DNA of 7,319 nucleotides from Chloroflexota bacterium (lineage in GTDB: Bacteria > Chloroflexota > Anaerolineae > Anaerolineales > UBA4823), in the NCBI GenBank assembly GCA_021849525.1, contig JAJZSS010000068.1:1-7319 (forward strand). The letters run 5' to 3'. Shown piece by piece: positions 1 to 7,100 of this stretch. A model generated the notes under the pieces. That model had not been told where the DNA came from and ran no database searches. It saw nothing but the letters and a program-made list of their open reading frames with translations. The translations under genes were made by a program, and so were the position numbers. How positions within the stretch are numbered: the first letter of the stretch is position 1; each line of letters begins with the position of its first letter.

Positions 1-1
1 G

Positions 2-211
2 CTGCCCGGAGTGCGGATTACGGCTGAAGTGCGAACCACCGGTAAGACGGGCGTTGAGATGGAGGCCCTGACGGCGGTATCGGTGGCAGCGCTGACAGTC
101 TACGATATGGCCAAAGCTGTCGAGAAGACGATGGAAATTCAAAATATCCGCTTGCTTGAGAAGCATGGTGGTGTGAGTGGAGATGTTATCAATTGGGAAG
201 CGCAGCGATGA
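2..211 (+). CDS. moaC: Cyclic pyranopterin monophosphate synthase MoaC, C-terminal part (5' end outside window)
   Basis: MoaC converts the cyclic dihydro-GTP intermediate made by MoaA into cyclic pyranopterin monophosphate (cPMP), the first stable intermediate of molybdenum cofactor synthesis, in the cytosol. The frame is already open at base 2 and gives 69 codons before TGA at 209-211, so only the C-terminal portion (somewhat under half of a usual ~160-residue protein) is present. The family signature [15 protein letters not shown] is readable from base 50, with both Glu residues. It is followed by Tyr-Asp-Met-Ala-Lys at 101-115, whose Asp (104-106) and Lys (113-115) correspond to the E. coli catalytic pair D128/K131. 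The tail [11 protein letters not shown] is also typical. The apparent GTG start at base 11 lies inside the conserved fold and is not a real start. The stop overlaps the next gene's start (ATGA), pointing to translational coupling with molybdopterin synthase. Confidence 0.95.
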   Translation: MPGVRITAEVRTTGKTGVEMEALTAVSVAALTVYDMAKAVEKTMEIQNIRLLEKHGGVSGDVINWEAQR

Positions 212-918
212 ATAAAATTAAAGTCCTTTTTTTTGCCACATTAAAAGAGCATACCGGCAAACGCCAGCTTGATCTTGTTGTTCCGTTAGATGCCGATGTC
301 CGCCTGGTTAAAGACCACATTGCTACAGTCTACCCCCAGATTAAACCCCTTCTCGAAACCTGTGTGGTCTCGATCAATCATGATTTTGCTGTGGACGAGG
401 ACTTGCTGCCGGCTGACGCTGAGATCGCATTCTTTCCGCCGGTCAGCGGCGGTTCACAGGACGAATTTCCTACCATCTACCACATCACCGAAGAAGCCCT
501 GGACCTAGACGATCTGGTAGCCCGGATTACTTTGCCCAGCACCGGCGCAGCCTGTATCTTCAGTGGAATGGTGCGTGGGGTTACGGCGCGCGGCGATGCG
601 CATGAGACAGCCTATCTGGAGTATGAAGCCTATACCCCTATGGCTGAAGCCAAAATGGCTCAGGTAGCCGCGGAGATCCGCGAGCGCTGGCCGATCGTAG
701 AAGGGATCGCGATCGTGCAGCGGATCGGCAGGCTCGATCCAGGCACCCCCACCGTGTTGATCGCCTGCTCGGCTGCACACCGGGATACCGGGGTCTTCGA
801 TGCGGCGCGCTATGGGATCGATCGGCTCAAGGAAATCGTCCCGGTATGGAAAAAGGAAGTCGGTCCTACCGGCGAAGCCTGGGTTGAAGGGAAGTACCAT
901 CCAAAAGCGGGGGAATGA
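208..918 (+). CDS. moaDE: Fused molybdopterin synthase, MoaD-MoaE in one chain
   Basis: Molybdopterin synthase adds two sulfurs to cPMP to form the dithiolene of molybdopterin. MoaD is the small sulfur carrier and MoaE the catalytic subunit; here both are in one 236-residue chain. Residues 1-82 are a ubiquitin-like MoaD ending in FPPVSGG (Gly81-Gly82). Residues from about 87 are MoaE: Arg123 in FSGMVRG matches E. coli MoaE R39, His191-Arg192 is the substrate-site HR pair, and Lys208 and Lys215 in LKEIVPVWK match catalytic K119 and K126, with identical 7-residue spacing. I chose ATG 208 because it gives the natural MoaD N-terminus, overlaps the moaC stop as ATGA, and has GGGAAG at 195-200. The in-frame TTG at 193 would only add five residues. 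MoaD normally needs its Gly-Gly free at the C-terminus for adenylation and thiocarboxylation, so the fusion is presumably cleaved after Gly82. Such fusions are known, for example mycobacterial MoaX. Family assignment is very secure; processing is inference. Confidence 0.96.
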   Translation: MNKIKVLFFATLKEHTGKRQLDLVVPLDADVRLVKDHIATVYPQIKPLLETCVVSINHDFAVDEDLLPADAEIAFFPPVSGGSQDEFPTIYHITEEALDLDDLVARITLPSTGAACIFSGMVRGVTARGDAHETAYLEYEAYTPMAEAKMAQVAAEIRERWPIVEGIAIVQRIGRLDPGTPTVLIACSAAHRDTGVFDAARYGIDRLKEIVPVWKKEVGPTGEAWVEGKYHPKAGE

Positions 919-921
919 GGT

Positions 922-2031
922 ATGCTGGCAATCCACTGCACCAATTGTGGTCGCCCGTACCCAACCGATGGTTTACCATATCGCTGCCCGGTCTGCACCG
1001 GGATTTATGACCTGACTGGATTGCCAGCATATAATCCAGGCGAGCTAAAGCAAAACGCCTTTCGGCCTGGCATCTGGCGTTTCCGCCCCTTACTCGGATT
1101 AACGGACGAATCCCCTGAGGTGACTCTGGGGGAGGGGAATACCCCTCTGGTCTGGGGGCAGGTCGATGACCGGCAGGTCGCCTTCAAGCTCGAATCTCTA
1201 AATCCCAGCGGTTCTTTTAAAGATCGGGGATCTGCCGTCCTGGCGAGCTGGCTGAAACTTAACGGTGTTCAGGAGGCTGTTGAAGATTCATCTGGCAATG
1301 CCGGGGCGTCTTTTGCAGCCTACGCTGCTCGAGCCGGGATTCAGGCTCGTGTCTATGTGCCAGAATCGGCTTCCGGCCCGAAGCGGGCTCAAATTGCCGC
1401 TTATGGGGCTGAAATACTCGCAATTCCTGGTCCGCGTTCCAATGCCGCTCAGGCAGTACAGCAAGCAGTCGAAAATGGCGCAGTCTATGCCAGCCATGCC
1501 TATCTTCCCCAGCTGTTACCAGGTTATGCCACCCTGGCTTATGAGTTGTTTGAACAATTGGGCCGCGCGCCGGGGACGGTAGTTGTCCCTGCCGGCCAGG
1601 GTAACCTGCTCCTGGCGATCGGGCGCGGCTTTGACCTGCTGAATAAAGGCGGCCTGATTGAACGACTTCCTCGCCTGGTCGGTGTGCAGGCTCGAGCCTG
1701 CGCTCCCCTGTGGGCGGTCTATCAACACGGCATGTCGGCCTACGGTTGGGTGACGGAAGGCGATACCCTGGCCGAAGGTGTGCGCGTCTACCGGCCTATG
1801 CGCGGCGACGCGGTGATGCAGATCGTAGAGCACAGCCAGGGAACCTTTGTCGCCATTGACGAGGAGCAGATTCTACCTGGCCGCGACCATCTGGCTCACC
1901 AGGGGTTTTATGTAGAGCCGACTTCGGCGCTGGTTTGGAATGCCGTACAGCAACTGCCACCGGATACCCCTGAGCCGGTAGTGGCAATCCTGACCGGCAG
2001 CGGTCTGAAAACCCCCTCCCATCTGGTTTAA
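922..2031 (+). CDS. Threonine synthase-like PLP-dependent enzyme with N-terminal zinc-ribbon motif
   Basis: This is a 369-residue fold-type II pyridoxal-phosphate enzyme. Cys6, Cys9, Cys22 and Cys25 (CTNC...CPVC) form a probable zinc ribbon, as in many class II-type threonine synthases. The PLP Schiff-base lysine is Lys100 in NPSGSFKDRG. SSGNAGAS (123-130) is the usual substrate/cofactor loop, GQGN (225-228) is in the position of the PLP-phosphate loop, and TGSG (358-361) is the C-terminal serine/threonine-type contact to the pyridine ring. Threonine synthase converts O-phosphohomoserine to threonine, but the phosphate loop here appears one residue shorter than the GNAGN form of characterised enzymes. 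This may therefore be a paralog with a different substrate. ATG 922 follows the moaDE stop by 3 nt and has purine-rich GGGGGAA (909-915) and GAGG (917-920) upstream, so it looks co-transcribed with the molybdopterin genes. No functional link to them is evident. The fold is certain; the reaction is not. Confidence 0.85.
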   Translation: MLAIHCTNCGRPYPTDGLPYRCPVCTGIYDLTGLPAYNPGELKQNAFRPGIWRFRPLLGLTDESPEVTLGEGNTPLVWGQVDDRQVAFKLESLNPSGSFKDRGSAVLASWLKLNGVQEAVEDSSGNAGASFAAYAARAGIQARVYVPESASGPKRAQIAAYGAEILAIPGPRSNAAQAVQQAVENGAVYASHAYLPQLLPGYATLAYELFEQLGRAPGTVVVPAGQGNLLLAIGRGFDLLNKGGLIERLPRLVGVQARACAPLWAVYQHGMSAYGWVTEGDTLAEGVRVYRPMRGDAVMQIVEHSQGTFVAIDEEQILPGRDHLAHQGFYVEPTSALVWNAVQQLPPDTPEPVVAILTGSGLKTPSHLV

Positions 2032-2035
2032 TCGA

Positions 2036-2053
2036 GGCGGGCTGTAAGCCGCC
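2036..2053 (+). other. Small hairpin between the PLP enzyme gene and fabF
   Basis: GGCGGGCT (2036-2043) can pair with AGCCGCC (2047-2053) around a 3-nt loop, with one bulged G. It begins 5 nt after the stop codon of the upstream gene. No run of T follows, so a standard intrinsic terminator is unlikely. It could protect the 3' end of the upstream message or cause mild attenuation before fabF. The pairing is seen; any function is inference. Confidence 0.35.
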
Positions 2054-2071
2054 CAACGACTATTGCCAGGT

Positions 2072-2076
2072 GGAGG
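2072..2076 (+). promoter_or_regulatory. Ribosome binding site of fabF
   Basis: GGAGG at 2072-2076, within the longer AGGTGGAGG, ends 4 nt before ATG 2081. It decides the start: the longer in-frame reading from TTG 2063 would place this Shine-Dalgarno sequence inside the coding region and add six residues (MPGGGW) that are not part of the KAS fold. Confidence 0.75.
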
Positions 2077-2080
2077 CTGG

Positions 2081-3337
2081 ATGTCTGCACAATCCCATTC
2101 TCATGAATCCATTGTTATCACCGGCCTGGGAACGGTCAATCCAATTGGGTTGACTGCGGACCAATCCTGGAAGGCAGCCATTCACGGAATGTCCGGGGTA
2201 GGACCCATCACCCTGTTTGACGCCCGCGATTATCAGGTTCGAATTGCAGCTGAAATCAAAGGATTTGATCCCGAAAAATACTTACCTGCCAAAGAAGCTC
2301 GCCGGCGGGACCGCTTCGAGCTGTTTGCCGCAGCGGCTGTGCAGGAGGCGCTGGCGCAGTCTGGTTTGGTGATCGACGACACCAACCGCGAACATGTGGC
2401 GGTGATGATTGCTTCCTCTATTGGTGGGATTCAAGCACTGAGTGATGCGCTGGATACAGTGCGCGCGGAAGGCCCGCGCCGGATCAGTCCTTTCGCAATA
2501 CCCATGCTGATGTCCAATGGCGCAGCCGGTATGACTGCTATTGACCTGGGGATTCATGGCCCATCCTACTCAATCGCCTCTGCCTGCGCCTCGGGAGCGG
2601 ATGCTATCGGGCTGGCCTGGACTCTCTTACGGGCGGGGATCATCGATGTCGCCATCGCCGGCGCCAGTGAAGCGACGATCACACCTCTGGGTGTGGCCGC
2701 CTTTGACCGGGTGGGGGCGATGTCGCGCCGCAATGATGAAGATTACTGCACTCCCCGGCCTTTTGATCGTGAGCGGGATGGCCTGGTGATGGGTGAGGGT
2801 GCTGCCATACTGGTTTTGGAACGGCTGAGTTCTGCCAGACAGCGTGGAGCCATAGTCCTGGCTGAGCTTGCAGGCTACGCTGCAACAGCTGATTCATATC
2901 ACATTACTGCCCCGGCGGAAGATGGCGGCGGTGGAGCGCGCGCGATCCTGAGCGCACTCCGTTCCGCCCGGATCAATCCAGAGGAGATCAGCTATATCAA
3001 CGCTCACGGCACCGGTACAGTCTTGAATGATCTTTCAGAAACCCGCGCCATCAAAGGCTCCTTAGGTGCCAGGGCATATGCAATCCCCGTTTCCTCCACC
3101 AAGTCGATGACGGGTCATATGATGGGCGCGACCGGAGCCCTGGAAACCTTGTTCTGCGTCAAAGCGATTCAGGATGGGGTGATCCCTCCAACAATCAATT
3201 ATCAGACACCAGATCCGGCGTGTGACCTGGATGTAGTACCTAATCAAGCACGCCAGATGCCGGTAGAAGTAGCAGTCAGCAATGCATTCGGTTTTGGGGG
3301 ACATAATGCTGTGCTGGTCTTGCGTAAATTCCGATGA
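2081..3337 (+). CDS. fabF: Beta-ketoacyl-ACP synthase II (FabF)
   Basis: FabF condenses malonyl-ACP with a growing acyl-ACP in cytosolic type II fatty acid synthesis, releasing CO2. The 418-residue product has the usual full FabF length. The N-terminus IVITGLGTVNPIG (11-23) opens the thiolase-like fold. The Cys-His-His triad is complete: nucleophile Cys169 in SACASGAD, His309 in NAHGTGT and His346 in KSMTGHMMGATGA, with the supporting Lys341. All four are offset by +6 from E. coli C163, H303, K335 and H340, so there are no indels across the catalytic core. The C-terminal loop is GFGGHN (404-409), a common variant of GFGGTN. Cys-His-His rather than Cys-His-Asn places it in the FabB/FabF group, not FabH. 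Start ATG 2081 is supported by GGAGG at 2072-2076. No acyl carrier protein gene is adjacent; the downstream neighbours rnc and smc are frequent partners of fabF in bacterial genomes. Confidence 0.96.
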   Translation: MSAQSHSHESIVITGLGTVNPIGLTADQSWKAAIHGMSGVGPITLFDARDYQVRIAAEIKGFDPEKYLPAKEARRRDRFELFAAAAVQEALAQSGLVIDDTNREHVAVMIASSIGGIQALSDALDTVRAEGPRRISPFAIPMLMSNGAAGMTAIDLGIHGPSYSIASACASGADAIGLAWTLLRAGIIDVAIAGASEATITPLGVAAFDRVGAMSRRNDEDYCTPRPFDRERDGLVMGEGAAILVLERLSSARQRGAIVLAELAGYAATADSYHITAPAEDGGGGARAILSALRSARINPEEISYINAHGTGTVLNDLSETRAIKGSLGARAYAIPVSSTKSMTGHMMGATGALETLFCVKAIQDGVIPPTINYQTPDPACDLDVVPNQARQMPVEVAVSNAFGFGGHNAVLVLRKFR

Positions 3338-3348
3338 GCGTGTAATAT
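3320..3348 (+). promoter_or_regulatory. Possible promoter for rnc-smc
   Basis: TTGCGT (3320-3325, inside the last codons of fabF) and TAATAT (3343-3348) are separated by exactly 17 nt and resemble a sigma-70-type -35/-10 pair (3/6 and 4/6 matches to consensus). The surrounding 3341-3375 is locally AT-rich, unlike the neighbouring coding sequence. A transcript starting near 3355 would have a leader of roughly 90 nt containing the inverted repeat at 3380-3423. A 10-bp palindrome TTCAATTGAA (3365-3374) lies just downstream and could be an operator. It may also be chance. Confidence 0.3.
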
Positions 3349-3379
3349 TTCCCTGTAGACTAAATTCAATTGAACTGAT

Positions 3380-3423
3380 GGAACGCCAGATACTCGACCC
3401 CGGGGTGGGGTTTCTGGCGCTCC
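3380..3423 (+). other. Imperfect long stem-loop in the rnc leader
   Basis: GGAACGCCAGA (3380-3390) pairs with TCTGGCGCTCC (3413-3423) at 10 of 11 positions. Inside it ACCCC (3397-3401) pairs with GGGGT (3407-3411) around a 5-nt loop, separated from the lower stem by an asymmetric bulge (3391-3396 against 3412). It lies between fabF and the rnc ribosome binding site and is not followed by a T-run, so it is not a typical terminator. RNase III genes in E. coli and Streptomyces are controlled by self-cleavage of structured mRNA, so a leader duplex ahead of rnc is a plausible autoregulatory substrate. The pairing is read directly; the role is inference. Confidence 0.6.
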
Positions 3424-3466
3424 CTGAGTTCCAGGAGCAGAGTATGAGGAACCATTCCCAGGGAGC
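3419..3466 (+). promoter_or_regulatory. Alternative RNA structure enclosing the rnc ribosome binding site and start codon
   Basis: GCTCCCTG (3419-3426) pairs perfectly with CAGGGAGC (3459-3466). Inside it GTTCC (3428-3432) pairs with GGAAC (3448-3452). Together they leave a 15-nt loop (3433-3447) containing the Shine-Dalgarno AGGAG (3433-3437) and ATG 3444. The left arm shares bases 3419-3423 with the right arm of the upstream stem-loop, so both helices cannot be complete at once. Whether this affects rnc translation is inference. Confidence 0.4.
3433..3437 (+). promoter_or_regulatory. Ribosome binding site of rnc
   Basis: AGGAG at 3433-3437 stands 6 nt before ATG 3444, close to ideal spacing, and decides the start. 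Competing in-frame starts are ATG 3378, which falls at the edge of the inverted repeat and has no good Shine-Dalgarno, and ATG 3474, preceded by AGGGAG at 3460-3465 with 8-nt spacing. The latter remains possible. Confidence 0.65.
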
Positions 3467-4163
3467 CTCAGGCATGGAAATTGCCGAGGAGTTTACTCGC
3501 CGCACAGGCGTAATTTTTAACGATACACTTCTGCTGCGAAGGGCTTTAACCCACAGCTCGTATCTGAATGAACATCCCGAAGCGCTGGAAGACAATGAAC
3601 GGCTCGAGTTTTTAGGGGACGCGATATTAGATTTTTTAGTTGGCGCCTGGTTATATAATCAATTCCCCGAGATGCGTGAAGGCGAGCTGACGCGTTTACG
3701 TTCTGCCCTGGTGCGGACCGAGCAGTTAGCTGAGTTTGCCCGCCAGGTGGATTTAGGCGCTTTAATGTTCGTCGGGCGAGGCGAAGATGAAAACGGTGGG
3801 CGTCTGCGGGATGGATTGTTGTGCGCCACTTTCGAAGCTGTTGTTGGCGCGCTATTTCTGGACCAGGGGATGCCGGCAGTCAATCAATTTATCGGAGCTC
3901 GACTCGAAGAAGCTGCGGATGATATTTTAGAATCGAATAAAGAAAAAGATCCCAAGAGCCTGCTTCAGGAATGGGCTCAAGCCCAGGGTTTTGGCCCACC
4001 TGTATATCGCCTGGTAGCAACGATGGGACCCGAGCACGCCAAACATTTCGAAGTGGAAGTCGTGATTGATGGAAAGCCCAGCGGGCGCGGCGCAGGTAAC
4101 AGCAAGCAAGCCGCCACCAAGGCTGCGGCGCGCGCCAAACTAGATTCTCTGGGCTTTGAATAA
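3444..4163 (+). CDS. rnc: Ribonuclease III
   Basis: RNase III cleaves double-stranded RNA, acting as a homodimer in rRNA maturation and mRNA turnover. The 239-residue product has family-typical length. The endonuclease domain spans about 11-160, with signature NERLEFLGDAILD (51-63) holding Glu52, Glu55 and Asp59 (E. coli E38, E41, D45). In the second metal-binding segment, LLCATFEAVVGALFLD (125-140), Glu131 matches essential E117, but the residue matching D114 is Ala128, a notable substitution. A double-stranded RNA-binding domain follows (about 168-236), from DPKSLLQEWAQ to GRGAGNSKQAATKAAA. The start at 3444 is chosen for its AGGAG; starting at 3474 would give 229 residues and keep every domain. 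The gap from fabF holds a strong leader hairpin suggesting self-regulation. The stop lies 3 nt before smc, so the two are very likely co-translated. Family identity is secure; catalytic competence with Ala128 is the open point. Confidence 0.94.
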   Translation: MRNHSQGASGMEIAEEFTRRTGVIFNDTLLLRRALTHSSYLNEHPEALEDNERLEFLGDAILDFLVGAWLYNQFPEMREGELTRLRSALVRTEQLAEFARQVDLGALMFVGRGEDENGGRLRDGLLCATFEAVVGALFLDQGMPAVNQFIGARLEEAADDILESNKEKDPKSLLQEWAQAQGFGPPVYRLVATMGPEHAKHFEVEVVIDGKPSGRGAGNSKQAATKAAARAKLDSLGFE

Positions 4164-4166
4164 CCT

Positions 4167-7100
4167 ATGCCTGAATCCAGACTCAAATCGCTTGAACTAC
4201 AGGGTTACAAGACCTTCGCCAGCCGGACTCTATTCGAGTTCGCCGACATGATCACCTGTATCGTTGGACCCAATGGCAGTGGTAAATCCAATATTGCCGA
4301 CAGCATGCGCTGGGTGCTCGGTGAGCAGTCGTACAGCCTGCTGCGGGGCAAAAAGACCGAAGACATGATCTTTGCAGGCTCAGAGCAGCGCCCACGGGCG
4401 GGTATGGCCTCGGCGACGATTACTTTTGACAATGCTAACAGCTGGCTGCCGATTGATTTCAGTGAAGTAGCCATCACACGCCGGGCTTATCGCGATGGGA
4501 CGAACGAATATCTGATCAACGGGCAGCGGGTACGCCTTAAAGATGTCTCCGAGCTCCTGGCTCAGTCAGGTCTCGCTGAACGAACCTATACGATCATCGG
4601 CCAGGGACTGGTGGATGCCGCCCTGGCGCTGAAGGCTGAAGAACGCCGGCGTTTGTTCGAAGAAGCCGCCGGGATCGGGTTATATCGCGGCCGGCGTGAA
4701 GAAGCATTGCGCCGCCTGGAAACGACCCAACGCAACCTGGAACGGGTGCAGGACATTCTGGCGGAGCTTCAGCCGCGCTTGAAAAGCCTGGAGCGCCAGG
4801 CACGGCGCGCCCAGGAGTACGACCAGGTGCGCTCTGATTTAAAAGTCTTGCTGCGTGAGTGGTATGGTTACCACTGGCACAAGGCCCAGGTTGACCTGGG
4901 TGAAGCTCTGGAAATTTCACACCAGCGCGAGACCAGCCTGGACCAGGTTCGCCGGGAGCATGCTGGTCTGGATGAACTGATTGGTGACCTGCATGAGAGT
5001 ATCCAATCTGTGCGTGCTCGTTTGAATGCCTGGCACCTCCAGTTGTCAGATCTGCATTCCCAACGCGAGACCTTGATCCGCTCACTGGCAGTTGCGGATG
5101 AACGTGAGCGATCCTACAGAGAACAGAGCCAGAGCCTGATCGCTCAGGCAGCCCGCCAGATTGAAGAGCAGGCGATTTTTGAGAACCGCCTGGAGTCTCT
5201 CCAGGGAGAGATCGCGGTCAGGGATGAAGATCTCCGCGAAGCCCACCACCAGGTAGAACAGGCTCGCGCTGCGCTCTCAGCCCGCCAGGTGGAGCGTCGC
5301 GCCATCGAAGAAAAATTACTAACCGCACGTCAGGAATCGGGCAGCCTGAACCAGCGGCAGAATAAACTCCAGGCGCGCCAGATTGAAATGCAAAACCAGC
5401 GTTCTCGCAGCCAGACCGTCCTCGAGCAGACTCAAAAAGCCGTCCAGGCGGCGGAAAGTGAGCTCACTCGGGCGCAGGAAGGCATGCAGGCAGCCCTCAA
5501 GGAGCGGGATCTGGCTGTGGAACAGCGGAAAACGGCTGAGACGGACCTGCAAAACCATCAAGAGAAGCAGTTAGCCCACGCGCGTATGATCCAGCAAGCC
5601 AACGAGAAAAAATCCGCGCTGATGGCAGACCAGGCTCGGTTAAAAGCGCGTCTGGAGGTACTGGTCCAGGCGGAGAATGCTTTCTCCGGATACGGCGAAG
5701 GTTCCAAATTGCTGCTGCAGGCTGCCGGGCAGTCTCGCTTAAAAGGCGTGAAGCAGGCGTTGAGCAACCAGCTCGACGTCCCCGAGGAGATGGAAATCGC
5801 CATCTCAGCCGCCTTAGGGGATTACCTGGATGCGGTATTACTGGACCACGCTCCGGACGAGGCACTCGATCTATTGCGTGGCGCTGCCAAGCGAGGCGTG
5901 TTGCTGCCCATCTCAGGCCTCAACCCGCCAGCAGCTTTCCCGGCCATGCCTGAGCTGGTTGGTTGGATCGGTATCGCCTCCGAAATGGTACGTGCCCCCG
6001 CCGAAACGCGCCCGATTGTCGATTTGTTATTGGGGCAGGTCGCGGTTGTCCGCGATCGAGCTGCTGCTCGGCGCGCCCTGGCAAATTTAGCCGCTCAAAA
6101 TGCATCCGGAAATTATTCGGGAGCGCGGGCAGTAACGCTATCTGGAGAGGTGTTTTACGCCGCTGGCCCGGTTCTGGCTGGAGCAGGCGAGCGGGTGGGG
6201 CAGGGCTTACTCAGCCGACCACGCCAGCGGAAGGAACTGAGCGAACAGCTGGCGGAGTACAGCCAGCGAATCGCAGCGGCTCAAGCTGAGGTTGCCGGCT
6301 TAACGCAAACCCAGGATGCACTGCAAGAAGAAGAGCAGCGCCTGCGCCAGGCTGTCAAGGATTCCCGGCGCAGCGAAGAGCAGGCGATCCAGGAGGCCAA
6401 TCGCCTCCAGAATGCCAGGGAACAGGCCGAACGTCAGAGCACCTGGCAAAGGGAGCAAGCGCGCCGTTTGCAGGCCGAGTTGGATGAATCGGGCAGGCAG
6501 CTTGAACAAATCGCTTCAGAGATTAAGCTTTTCGACGAACAGGCATTTCAGGCTCGCGCCTCGGTCCGCCAGATTCAAAGCGAATTGGAACAGCTTGCCC
6601 TGGATGAGCTGCAAGCCAATCTTTCTCATTGGAGTACTCGCCAGGCGGTGGCTGAGCGTGCCTTACAGGATGGCCGCGATCGCTTACAGGAGGCGACTGC
6701 CTCTATTGCACGCAGCCAGAGCGCTCACAGCCAGATTTTAACCCGCCAGAACGATATTGAAACCAGCCTGGTGGAGCTTGACACCGGCCGCCTGGCGAAC
6801 CGGACCCGTGAAAGCGAGCTGGCAGCGGAGATAGCTGAGCTGGAGAAATTGATCCGGCCGGCTGAAATCGAGCTGGTTGGCCTGGAAGAAAAACAAACTG
6901 GGATGCAAACCGTGCAGACCAGCGCCCGCCAGGCATTGAGCGCGGCTGAGCACAATCATGCCCAGGCGCGCATCCAGCTCGCCCGGCGGCAGGAGTCGCT
7001 TGAAAATTTACGCCACCGCATCGAGGAAGATTTCGGTCTGGTCGCTTTTGAGTATGCTGAGGAAGTATCTGGTCCGACACCCCTGCCGTTGGATGGCATG

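Noticed and set aside
208..918. A frameshift or sequencing error joining separate moaD and moaE genes
   Set aside because: The reading frame is continuous through the linker with no slippery run, both domains are intact, and such fusions are known elsewhere, so a genuine fusion is the simpler reading.
2032..2080. An intrinsic terminator between the PLP enzyme gene and fabF
   Set aside because: A hairpin exists at 2036-2053 but is not followed by a T-run, so it is kept only as a hairpin.
3282..3443. An N-terminal extension of RNase III starting inside fabF or at ATG 3378
   Set aside because: The extra residues (for example MERQILDPGVGF) match no part of RNase III and the frame crosses the inverted repeat. 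The good Shine-Dalgarno at 3433-3437 supports ATG 3444.
3062..3595. A 177-codon open frame on the - strand across the fabF-rnc junction
   Set aside because: It is antisense to conserved parts of both FabF and RNase III, and the product has no recognisable domain. Its length is explained by the sense-strand coding bias.
4594..5085. A 163-codon open frame on the - strand inside smc
   Set aside because: It is antisense to a clearly coding SMC coiled coil, its product is rich in Gly, Pro, His and Ser with no recognisable family, and it has no convincing ribosome binding site. It is a mirror of GC-rich codon use.
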